Positions 54,001 to 63,579 of a stretch of 64,000 nucleotides of DNA are shown here, in pieces. Source of the DNA: Cymbomonas tetramitiformis (lineage: Eukaryota; Chlorophyta; Pyramimonadophyceae; Pyramimonadales; Pyramimonadaceae); assembly GCA_001247695.2 (NCBI GenBank), contig LGRX02033465.1:1-64000 (forward strand), read 5' to 3'. A program made the translations under genes and the position numbers. The notes beneath the pieces are model-generated. The model did no database searches and was not told the origin of the DNA. It saw nothing but the letters and a program-made list of their open reading frames with translations. Within the stretch, counting starts at the first letter, position 1, and each line of letters opens with the position of its first letter.

Positions 54001-54447
54001 ATGCAATCCACAATTGAAAGCACACTAATACTGCAGTGTTAAGAACCCAAACTCGCCCCCAGCCCACACCCCGCCCGCCCTCCCACCCGACTTTTTTCCC
54101 AAACCGACTCTTGCAAATGCCATTCTTATTTCGCTAAGGGCCCTGTGCAAACCACACTATGATGCATATGGCACTGTGTTGTGGATAACATGCGGCATCC
54201 GATAGCATGTCACTGCGGGTGCACCGCGCATGCATGCACATATATTATACCTACTTTCACATACGCACAATTGTTTGTCAAGAGCTCATCACAATGTTGC
54301 ACTGACGATATGAGATGATTTCAATATATATATATATTCTGAATACACCTTGTTGTGCAGCGATCGGATATATATATATATTACGATATAACACCACCTA
54401 TGAGATAATTTCGACATATATACATTCTGAATACACCTTGTTGTGCA

Positions 54448-54480
<33 letters not shown>

Positions 54481-56443
54481 TGTAATCATTATATATATAT
54501 ATATATATATGCACAACAAGGTGTATTCAGAATATACGAGCTCCCTATCAAAAAGAATCGTGACACCATTTTGTTTCTCAATTTACGTGCAGTACATCGC
54601 CGAATCGGAACCCACGAGCATGGCAGTTCGATTCCACGCCTATTAATATATATATATATATATAGTGATATATGTTGCAGCTCAGTCGACCGATTTCTCA
54701 TCGAGATATCAATATTCCCAATCGCTACCCGAGATGAAAAACAGTGAAATCCGGTTAGAGTTCAGTAACACCACTGTATTTACAAAAAAATGCATTTTTT
54801 AGAATTGCACCTATTGTGTCATGTTTTCTACGCCGACATGCAAATGCACATGATATATGTGTTGTATGACCACACCGTATGTCTTTATGACATGTGTGGA
54901 GCCATGATTCATATGTATATATCGAAAATTGTGGAATGCGAGCATGGAATACGAGCACTGAACTCTAACCGGATTTCACTGTTTTTCATCTCGGGTAGCG
55001 AGCGGGAATATCGATATCTCGATGAGAAATCGGTCGACGGAGCTGCAACCTATATCACCATATACATTTTGATAGGCGCGGAATCGAACTGTCATACTCG
55101 TGGGTCCTGATTCGGCGATTTGCGGCACGTAAATTGCAAAACAACGTGGTGTCACGATTGTTTTTATAGGGAGCTCGTATATATATATAGAGAGAGGTGT
55201 ATTCGGAATATATATATATATATTACTACATCATACAATACCATGTGATCCGTGTTATAAAATAATGATAGTAATGTATGCTTAGCCGTTATAGTGGCAA
55301 CCCGCGGATGCATGTATATATCTATTTATTATATACACCCTGTCGTGCCGCGCACGGGAACACAACGCACAAAATACGAGCACAAAAATGGGCCCTGATA
55401 TGTATGCATATCAATATTTATATATATATATATAATATTTCGAGGCATGAAAATCACATAGTAATCACATACAGTACCGTGACGAGCGACAACGCTCGCA
55501 ACGCGGCCAAGCACACTCAAGCACACACACACACACACCGTTGTAATGCCACACGGCGACAGTAGACACAGGCCCTAATTATGCATACATACTGACACGG
55601 ACACTGAGACAAACATGTACACACACACTCACGCGCACGTACGAGCGCACGCACCGCACACGATGCACGTACGATGGACACACACACACACACACACATA
55701 CCGGCACTTACTGACACGCGCGCGCACGCACGTATGCGCGCACATGTGGCGATCACTTGTCGCAATGCTATGAACAAAGAGGTGCGCGCACGCTCGTAAC
55801 TTGCAGAGAAATATCAGACACATGAACATATGAGAAACACGGCATACATATGGTTGCACTGCTGATGCACTCGCGTCCTTATCCAAACGATGTGGCAGAA
55901 TGATGCACGCCTGATTCAATGCATACTGCTGAAAACATCTTCAAAATACTACACATCTTATAAGCCCCACTTACCTTCTCTGATGGTGACATCGTCTTCT
56001 AGAACAACTGCAATACGGTCCGATGAGTGATGATACGATGCCACAACTTCATCCCACACTTTTCCATGTGATAAGGCACACCCTATCACTCCGGCGCCTA
56101 ACAATCCCGATCCAGTTTTTATGTCCTTGATCGTAAGGTCGCAAAATCGATGACTGATAACACTGCGCTCAGCAAGAGTGCGAATGTCCGCCTCTGTGAA
56201 GGACGTGGTATCTACGGCGTTGAAAGGTATGACGTTGATTTCCCGCATGCATTCTGAAGCAGAGGTGTCAAGCTGTGCTAGCTGATTAAGCAGTTTCTGA
56301 TGCATGACCGCACGTGAGGGCATACATATTACGTACACATCAACTGCAATTCGCCTTATTGAATCCACACAGTCGTGACTGTCATCAGCGCGCAAATGCT
56401 CGAACATATTTGAATGACGAAATTTGATGTCCCTGCTGTTCAT
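51059..56443 (-). CDS. Glycosyltransferase family 25 protein, three exons
   Basis: Exons on the minus strand are 56443-55975, 53497-53296 and 51692-51059, joined by GT-AG introns in phases 1 and 2. The total is 1305 nt, 434 residues. Exon 1 has VDVYVICMPSR, GVIGCALSHGKVWDEV and VVLEDDV, the GT25 signature with the acidic metal-binding motif. Exon 2 has LEELDMILLGCSAM. Exon 3 starts YVMTKSGA and contains NHCDLCIAS and SVLHPGRHG, the expected GT25 C-terminal order. GT25 enzymes move galactose or glucose to LPS or collagen-type acceptors; the substrate here is unknown. A Ser/Asp-rich tail ends at a stop that lies exactly where LINE copy B begins, so the natural C-terminus may have been lost. Intron 1 (2.5 kb) holds AT microsatellites and a long palindrome. 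Confidence 0.75.
51693..53295 (-). other. Intron 2 of the GT25 gene
   Basis: The intron runs from donor GTGAGG to acceptor CATGCAG. It is AT-rich, with no gene or mobile element recognised. Confidence 0.6.
54500..55220. repeat. Long imperfect palindrome in GT25 intron 1
   Basis: The left arm (about 54500-54770) and right arm (about 54955-55220) are reverse complements with scattered differences. Both contain GGGAGCTCGTATATA and TCGGTCGAC, and both contain AAACAGTGAAATCCGGTTAG or its complement. About 180 bp of spacer lies between them. AT microsatellites occur at the outer ends and at the inner GATATA steps. The layout fits a foldback or MITE-type insertion with 250-bp arms. A partly similar GAATACACCTTGTTGTGCA motif occurs at 54340 and 54430. 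Confidence 0.7.
55505..55760. repeat. CA/CACG-rich simple repeat
   Basis: Several short (CA)n runs and ACGCGC-type alternating stretches lie in intron 1 of the GT25 gene. Frames across them are low-complexity and not genes. Confidence 0.8.
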
Positions 56444-56579
56444 GCTTTCGTACAGTCAGAGACGCAGCTCCAGTAGCACACACCCGCACGCTTCAATCAT
56501 GCACGGTTAAATTCACATTCTATGCGAAATCGCGACGAATCAAGCAAACCGGTAACCATGTGTGTGTGTGTGTGCGTGC

Positions 56580-57500
56580 GTGCGTGACAACACAGCAGCA
56601 ACCAGACTCTCCTTTGCGAGAGGTAGTCTTCAAGGATGTCCACGACTCCACCACTGCAGGTCACACTGGCCGGGAGAAGACGCTGGAAAGAGTTCTACGC
56701 AGGTTCTGGTGGAAAAATGCCTCCGAAGACGTGGCAGGATGGGTGGCCTCATGTCCTACGTGTCAAGCGGTTCGTCCCCGGGCATCCTACCCCGATGGAT
56801 TGTTGAATCCGCACGCTATTCCTCAACGTAACTGGCAAGATGTGAGCGTAGACTTCGTTACAGGGTTGCCGCTCACCGCCCAGGGGAATGACGCCTTCGT
56901 CACCTTTACGTGCAAGCTGAGCAAAATGGTACACCTTGTGCCCATGAATTTTGGGGACAGCTCTGCGCAGACGGTGGCCCGCATCTACTTCGACGTGGTC
57001 TGGAGGCAGCATGGAGCCCCCATGAAGATTGTATGTGACCGTGACCCCAGGTTCCAAGACTCGTTCTGGCGTGAGCTAATGAGACTTATGGGGGTGCGGG
57101 TGGCTTCTACCACTCCGTACAACCCTCGTTCAGACGGGCAGGCGGAACACACCAACAGGGTGGTCGAGGACATGTTGCGCTCGTTCGTGGGTGCCAATCC
57201 GGATGACTGGGACCTCTACATGACAAACATGGAGTTTGCTATCAACGACTCGCGCAGTGACGTCACAGGATTCACTCCCTTTGAGCTATGCTACGGGGTG
57301 TCTCCGATGTCTCAGCTGGACCTGTTCCTGGAGGCTGCGACTCTCCCTGGCTCTGCGCGACGAAAAGGGGGGTGGGCACCGCCCATGAGATGGCTGTGAA
57401 GTTTTCGTCGCAGTTGCGGGACGCGCGTGGCCGCCTTGAGTTGGCTCAGCAGCGCCAGCGGGAGCAGTTCGACCGGCGTCACACGCAGCATATATAGGTA
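56580..57500 (+). pseudogene. Integrase of the second Ty3-type element
   Basis: The zinc site is readable as HDSTTAGHTGREKTLERVL then CPTCQAVRP. Core residues are D in SVDFVTGLPL (56851), D in CDRDPRFQDSFW (about 57037) and E in DGQAEHTNRVVEDMLRSF (about 57147). Two frameshifts follow: one in the G-run near 57370 and a reverse shift near 57490, after AQQRQREQFDRRHTQ. An in-frame stop lies at 57397-57399. Confidence 0.85.
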
Positions 57501-58680
57501 CGCAGTGGGGGATCTGGTATGGATCGAGGCTCGTCACCTGACGGAGAAGGTGATGGACCGTGCGATGTGCCGGAAGCTCGGCAAGCGTTGGCACGGACCT
57601 GTAACTGTCGTGGAGTGCTTCTACAGCGATTTGCAGGCGGAGCTGGCGGAGGCGGACCGCGGGGCACCGGTGGCTTATCGGTTGGCTCTACCACCGCATT
57701 GGCGCATTCACGACGTGTTTGCACAGCACCGCCTGAAGCCATACGTTTCCGGCATGGATGAGTTTGCATCTCGAGCACAACTGCCTGTACCTGACCCGGT
57801 AATGGTAGATGGGCAAGCGGAAGCTCACGTGGACAAAATTCTGGCGTATCGTGTACGCATGGTCAAGGGTAAATCAGTGGAGGAATGGAAGGTACGCTGG
57901 ACGGGCTACTCGGCAGCTCACGACCAGTGGCGCTCCAGAGACAAGATGGACAGAGGCGGGGAGAATCAGCAGCTCAAGGAGTTCGAGGCACGGCGGTTGG
58001 GCATGCAGGCGGACATGCTGAAGTCCGTTGAGCATGGCCGACGTCAACGTCAACAGCGACAGCCCGTTCACCTTGGTGTCACTTTATCCCAGCTAATGGA
58101 ACATCAATGTGACGTCCCGGAAGTGGATTCTCCACCGGAAGACTTCTGTCTGCCGTGGGAGCGGGTGGAAATCTTGGAGAACGGAGAGCTAGTGGTGATC
58201 ACCGACCTTGAAGAGCGAAAGACCCGGCCAGTGAGAATCTTGGTGTTGTTCAGCGGAACCGGATCGGTGGAAAGAGAGTTTGCAAAGTGCTTTCCGTCTG
58301 CCTCGGTGGTTACGCTCGACAACGACCCACGATGGCAACCCGACCATCTCGCATCAATGGAGGACTGGGACCCCACTCAGTACCCACCGGGATTCTTTGA
58401 TGTCATCTGGGCCAGCCCTCCATGTACCCAGTACAGTCAGGCGCGCACTACGGGAGGACCTCCTGATCTGGAAGGAGCAGACAAGAGTGTGAAATGCACC
58501 CTGGATGCTATTGAGTACCTGAAGCCCAAGCACTGGTTTCTTGAAAATCCTGAAGGAAGATACCCGAATGCACTGCGGTTGCGGTCAGTGGTTCGTGAAC
58601 TGCCACAGCCTCTTTTTTGCACCTACTGTAAGTATGGGGAGCGATATCGTAAACCAACGTGTATCTGGACTAGCTCACCT
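57500..58680 (+). CDS. Chromodomain and C5-cytosine methyltransferase of the second Ty3-type element
   Basis: The open frame continues the integrase C-terminus (YAVGDLVWIEARHL, then KLGKRWHGPVTVVE). A chromodomain lies at 57820-57945 (VDKILAYR, WKVRWTGYSAAHDQW), which in chromoviral elements binds methylated histone H3. A methyltransferase follows from 58225: motif I LVLFSGTGSVEREF (58240-58280), VVTLDNDP, motif IV ASPPCTQYSQ with the Cys at 58422-58424, motif VI WFLENPEGR (about 58536-58560), and FCTYCKYGERYRKPT. It is compact, like phage-type C5 methyltransferases, and clearly different from the enzyme in the first element (FPCQDLS, ENVSP). It lacks the motif IX-X end because the frame joins RT sequence at 58680. 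The chromodomain and DNMT part is uninterrupted. Confidence 0.8.
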
Positions 58681-58682
58681 CC

Positions 58683-59660
58683 TATGAATGGTTGGTGATG
58701 CCCCAGGGCCTGCAGAACTCTCCCTCTCAATATCAACGGCGAATGCAGCGTGCACTCGGTCATCTCCCCTTTGTGCGAATTTTCATCGACGATGTGGTCG
58801 TCTTCTCGCGCACGGTGGAGGAACACTACGACCACGTACGTCAGTTCTTGGACACTTGTCGAGAAAAGGGGGTATATTTGAAGGCGTCCAAGGCGCAGAT
58901 GTTGAAGGAGTCTCTACGGTTCCTGGGCCACACTCTCTCCGCCGAAGGATGCCAACCTCAGCATGACAAGGTGTCCTCCATCAAGGACTGGCTGGCCGAA
59001 GCTGGAGACGGTAACCCACGTCAGACAGTTCCTTGGGCTAGCAGGGTACTACCGCCGGTTCGTGCACCGGTTCTCGGAGATTGCCCAACCCTTGACCTCG
59101 CTCACCAAGACCGACGTACCGTGGCAATGGGGAGAACTCCAGCAATAATGGGCCTTCGACGAGTTGAAGACCGCACTCTCCTCAGCCCCTGTATTGGCAT
59201 TGCCTGACATGAAGGCAGCCGCGGATGGGTCAGCGCCGTTTTTGGTACAAACGGATGCAAGTGGAGTTGCTTTGGGGGGCGTACTCATGCAAGATACTGG
59301 TGACGGTATGAGGGTGATAGCCTACGACAGTCGGCAGTTTTCTGCGGCGGAACAGAATTACCACACCGGCGAAAGGGAGCTCTGCGCGTTGCACCATTGC
59401 ACCACCGTCACCTGGAGGCACTACCTGTTCTCCTCCGACTTCCGGTTACAAGGTGACCATCGCCCCCTGGAATGGCTAATGTCCCCGGGACGAGAGCTTA
59501 CAGTAGCCGACGGCAGGCACGTTGGTACATGGACCTGGTGGAAGTTGGTGTCCCACGAATGGAATACGTCAAAGGAGCTCTTCTTCTGGTCCCCGATGCG
59601 CCGTATCTCGCCGACCTGACTACGTGGCAAAGGACCCGCGAGAAGGGCTCAAGGAGACCG
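58683..59660 (+). pseudogene. C-terminal half of Ty3 RT and RNase H
   Basis: It starts in the middle of the RT palm (YEWLVMPQGLQNSPSQYQ), with FIDDVVVFSRTVEEH (58780-58825) and FLGHTLSAEGCQ. A frameshift near 59010 leads to LGLAGYYRRFVHRFSEIAQPL. A TAA at 59146-59148 precedes WAFDELKTAL, then RNase H LVQTDASGVALGG (about 59247) and DHRPLEWL. Another frameshift lies near 59500. Confidence 0.85.
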
Positions 59661-59661
59661 G

Positions 59662-60419
59662 CGTCGTAGACAAGGAGACGGACCTCCCCAAGGACCCACT
59701 CTCCGTGCTGGATGCCGACGAGATCTTTGAAGACCACCCGCCAACCCCTGTACCAGGATGGGTGGCCACCATGGAATCATGGATGGATGGCGTGGAGACA
59801 CTTCAGGTGGCGGAGCGGGCCCTGGAGAGCCTGCTCCAGGCTGGTAGCGCGCCCTGTCGCGCAACCGGCTCGGCTGAGCATGCTGCCAGCTCAGTGGGGC
59901 ATGCAGCGGGGCATGCGCCGGGGCATACGGGGCATGCGGGGCATGCAACACAGCCGGCTGAGCATGTAACCAGCTCAGCGGGGGCATGCAGTGGGGCATG
60001 CGGGGCATGCGGGGCATGCGGGGCATGCGGGGCATGCAACATGGCCGGCTGAGCATGCAACCAGCTCAGTGGGGCATGCAGTGGGGCATGCCCATGCGGG
60101 GCATGCGGGGCATGCGGGGCATGCGGGGCATGCAACGTGCCAGCCTGAGCATGCAACTAGCTCGCCTAAGCATGCACCCGCTGGAGAGGAACTAATGCTG
60201 CGAGCTCCCACCGACTACTTCACTGATTTGTCCGAATCTGGAAAGCGCCGGCAGGAAGCGAGCACCCCGGGATCCGATCCAGTGTTGCGCCGTAGTACAC
60301 GGCTGCGACAAACCACTGCTACGACGATTCCTTCCACCAAGCCGAAAACCTCGACACCGCCTGCTACGGATTTCCGAGGTTCTAAGCAGCCAGCTCAGCC
60401 GTCTGGTCGAGCCATTTAG
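59662..60419 (+). pseudogene. Linker region with Gly-His-Ala expansion
   Basis: After the RNase H, the frames read DPLSVLDADEIFEDHPPTPVP, then low-complexity GHA / SAEHA repeats, and end with LRRSTRLRQTTATTIPSTKP and a TAG at 60417-60419. This is the stretch that would connect RNase H to integrase in an intact element. Confidence 0.5.
59899..60170. repeat. GGGGCATGC tandem expansion
   Basis: Runs of the 9-bp unit GGGGCATGC alternate with about 40-bp copies of GCTGAGCATGCAACCAGCTC-like sequence, three or more rounds. Each GCATGC is itself a palindrome. The unit is three codons long, so frames stay open through it as Gly-His-Ala or its shifts. Confidence 0.9.
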
Positions 60420-60697
60420 GTTATCTGTGTACCGTGTCTGAGTATCTGTGGCTTGTGTTATGTTACCTGCTCTTTACCAGTTATCCGCATATGGTTTTTG
60501 TGTAGTTTGAGTTAAGTTAACGGAGAGCCGTGTTAAGTTGTCCAGTTGCAGCATTGATATTTGATACATATATTGTGTTAAGTTAACGAACGGCATCGGG
60601 TAAGTTATACGGACTTTATGGTAACGGTTTCCAGTGCTTGCATTGCCGTATCGGTTAGGGCAAAAAGTGGGACTGACTATATTGTATGTTGCTTTAA
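60420..60697. other. Intergenic with LINE-5'-like GTTAAGTTA motifs
   Basis: No gene was seen. The segment GATACATATATTGTGTTAAGTTA near 60563-60585 is shared with the LINE copy B 5' region (near 49896 and 50861). Similar GTTAAGTTA motifs recur near 60511. It may be a fragment of that 5' region, which resumes after the piggyBac-like MITE (61533-61690). Confidence 0.45.
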
Positions 60698-61528
60698 CCC
60701 CTAAACTGCGGAGGGAATTTTTTACCAAAAACGGTTCTTTTGCAAATTCACTTTTATCATCGTGCATCTCGACGTGTCACGTGTGCACAATAGCATTTAC
60801 CATTCGATACCCATACACAAACATTTTGGGCCATCACACATACGTAATTTCGGAATATATATCGATATATCGAGAATATACAAGCAAAAATATCGGGTTT
60901 TTGGAGATCATGTTTCCGGGAAATGCTCTCTCACGACCACAACTTCGAGTGTTGGATTTGCCCACGTCCATCAAACTACGAGGTTTATGCATGGTTTCAG
61001 ATATACAACGAGTTTGGGGGGTAAATGTCACTTATATATCGAAATACGTAGCAATATAGGTGAAAAAAACACCAAAAAACAAAACAAAAAACATTAGATT
61101 TTCAATGTTTTCCATACGTAAGGCCAGATTTGGTGTTTTTTGGGGAAAAGCTGTGTAGAAAGTCGGTGTATGCTCCACGTGAGATGCGTTGCGGTTTGAT
61201 ATGACAATATACAATAAAACATTTCACACACGTGGCCAATAAAGCATGTAGCACGATTTTACGCGTTTTAAAAGCGATTTCTTCGATTTCACGTCACACG
61301 AGAATGGCAAACTTTGAGGTTTCGCGGACGTGAGAAATGCTTCTAAGTGAGATATATATCATTGATATATGGGTAAAGTAAGTCGATACATTTTAGGAAT
61401 ACATGTTCAGGTAGACGTATATAACCTAGGTAAGTGATTCCGACCACTGTCCTTGACACAAGTGGCCGAGGAATGAATTTGGAAGTAAGTCCGTTGATGA
61501 GCTAGCTCATCACATAGCAGTTTAGGGG
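60698..61528. mobile_element. piggyBac-like MITE, second copy
   Basis: The ends are CCCCTAAACTGC and GCAGTTTAGGGG, with TTAA on both sides (60694-60697 and 61529-61532). The beginning (CCCCTAAACTGCGGAGGGAA) resembles that of the element at 28931 (CCCCTTAGTTGCCGGAGGAA). It is 831 bp, AT-rich, and contains no transposase frame. Confidence 0.88.
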
Positions 61529-62024
61529 TTAACCGACTGTTTATTGTAGTTGTCACAAGTGTAGTTAATGCTCTCGATATGTTTTGTCAGACTATCATAC
61601 TGAAGGATATAGTTGTCATAAAAACAGTTTAAGTTAGCAGACAGTTCAGTGTGTTGCACACCTATGTGTGTATGAATAACAGACTGCCGTGTTATGTTAT
61701 CTTGCTGCCCACTACTGCTGACATATATTACCACATAGTAAGCGGGTTCAGAGAAGTAAACAGGGCTAAGCGGTTTCACAGATTTAGCAGGGTGAACAGT
61801 GTACATGCTCATAAGAAGGGACACAGAAAGGAATTCGAGTATTGAGACAGCTTTAATGGTATGTGAAAACAACTTTACCATATCAAGGTGTGTCGGGGTC
61901 TATCACCTGTAAAAAGGATGGTGCTAAAAAAACCAGGATCCAGACCGATTGAGAAAGTGCTGCGGCTGTCAGCTGGAGCAGTGAGAAGGCTTCTGAAGAG
62001 GTGTTGAAGGCAGTCACTGTTATT
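61529..62024. other. Intergenic, no gene recognised
   Basis: It continues the AT-rich sequence with GTTAAGTTA-like motifs to about 61690, then shows nothing distinctive. Confidence 0.4.
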
Positions 62025-63043
62025 TTAAAAACGGTTTGCAAGATTGACTTCCCGCAGCTTCTCTTTCTCAGCACTACCAGCCGTGAGCTTGTGGGCAGGG
62101 CTCTGGGATGATGGTTCAGACTTTCTTTTTTCTGCACGTGCACGAGCCTGTTCCCACTTAGCTGTGCTAGCTCCTCGGGATCCTGCCCCCTTCTGACTTG
62201 ATCGACCGTTGTCTGCTCTGCCCTTTCCTTTTCCTTTTTGTTTCAGTTCTGAGCAGATGCTAGAGCAATGACCGTACCTTGTGGGCACTTATAGCACTCC
62301 CAGGCACTGCACTGTGACAAATTGACGATGCCCATAGGCTCAAAAATGTATCTGGTTGGGATGAAGTAAATTTGGTCTTCCTTCGGTTTAGGTTCCTTCG
62401 GCTCCGGTGCAGGAACTAATGGCGGTCTCAGGATTGCATAAAAGCGGCGAACAAATCGAGGACCGTTCCTAGCCTGTTCGTGAAACGATTGCACGTACAC
62501 AATCCTGGACACAAACTCAGAAAAGACTGTGCCGCTGAGGAATTCCACTATTTTCACCGTGGAGACTTGCAAATTCGCAGCTGCTGCCTCAAAGATTATG
62601 TTAAATCGGACTAGGCGGCTTGATTTCGGAGCAGCGACATACTTCCTGTTGTCGATTACAAAAACTGCCTTCTCCAGTATCGCTCTGGCCTCGTCCTCCG
62701 ATTTAACTCGGACGAGAATGAAGGGCACCTGCACCTGCATACAACACGTGTGTGTGGTGTGCATAAAGTTGTGGGCTGATGCACAAAGAATTAACAAGTG
62801 CGTGCTTACACCTAACAATCTCGATGCGTCACGAAAAGGAATGATGTTTTGTGCTTGATGTTTATGGACGTATGGGGAACGTGTGATTACCTTTAATGGT
62901 GTACCGTCGTTGTCGTTTCGGTCCAGGCCTTTAATCGAGAGGTGTGAGATGTCCAGGTTCAGGCGATCGAGCAAGCTCGTGAGCTGACGCGTTATTTCGT
63001 TAATTTCTCTGTCCTTGAATTTCCTTGTGTCCCCTTGATCCAT
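62025..63043 (-). CDS. Spliced gene of unknown function
   Basis: The start is taken at 63043 (MDQGDTRKFKDREINEITRQL). Exon one ends at 62891 (GTAATC donor, phase 0). Exon two starts at 62734 and reads VQVPFILVRVKSEDEARAIL, FVIDNRKYVAAPKSSRLVRF, a Pro/Lys-rich PAPEPKEPKPKEDQ and CSAWECYKCPQG. It then either stops at 62243 or splices by a 29-nt GT-AG intron (62277-62249) into a lysine- and serine-rich tail ending at 62025 (AEKEKLREVNLANRF). Phases agree for the second option, but 29 nt would be much shorter than the other introns here. The βαβ-like middle could be an RNA-binding fold. I do not recognise the family. Confidence 0.5.
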
Positions 63044-63239
63044 ACGCGTTACCTTCAATGTCTGAATAAAATCTTCGTTGCTAAAGTCACCCTCGTGCCC
63101 TGCAATTACCTCTGTTCTGTTTTTGACAGCTGCGCGCGGTATGCTGCTGTGCGCGTAAGATTGCAGAAGGGTCGAAGCGCCGCAGATTCCTCGTGGCCTA
63201 CAAGAGTGCTCTCATACGCGCCTATGAGATTGGCGCTAC

Positions 63240-63560
63240 CATATTCTCCTGTGCACAAATTGTCAGTTAATTCGCGGAGTAATGACGAGAATGCAGTGCT
63301 TCGAACAATGCCCTTCGCCCTATAGGGCGAGCTGGAACAGGAATGGAAAAATGCGGTGCAGCAATGCCACTCACGTTGTGAGTCATATTCTCCTGTGCAC
63401 AAATTGTGAGTTAATTCGCAATGCAATGACGAAGGTGCACTTAGCGTGTCTAGGTGATGTTTACGCACGGGGTTTTTGGTGTCTCGAACGATGTCCTTCG
63501 CCCTATAGGGCGAGCTAGAACTGAAGTGGAAAAATGCGGTACAGTACACCTTTGCCACTC
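63240..63560. repeat. Two-unit direct repeat with a 16-bp palindrome
   Basis: Two units share ATTCTCCTGTGCACAAATTG (near 63241 and 63388) and TTCGCCCTATAGGGCGAGCT (near 63309 and 63496). The core TCGCCCTATAGGGCGA is a perfect palindrome. The block lies between the spliced gene and the exon at the right edge, probably in an intron. Confidence 0.75.
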
Positions 63561-63579
63561 GCGTGTTTGTGAGTTTCTT

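Larger units (their letters stand above)
56580..60419 (+). mobile_element. Second Ty3-type element, decayed and permuted: integrase, chromodomain, C5 methyltransferase, then RT end and RNase H
   Basis: Domains appear in the order IN, chromodomain, DNA methyltransferase (56590-58680), then the C-terminal half of RT, RNase H and a linker (58683-60419). In Ty3 elements RT and RNase H precede integrase. This is therefore a join of the 3' half of one copy to the middle of another, with the seam at about 58680. No LTR was recognised on either side. Several frameshifts and stops show that it is inactive. Confidence 0.8.

Noticed and set aside
55505..55919. Cys/Val/Arg-rich frames in GT25 intron 1
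   Set aside because: They are translations of CA and ACGC simple repeats.
59649..60211. Minus-strand Cys-Pro-Ala-His repeat proteins
   Set aside because: They are complements of the GGGGCATGC expansion.
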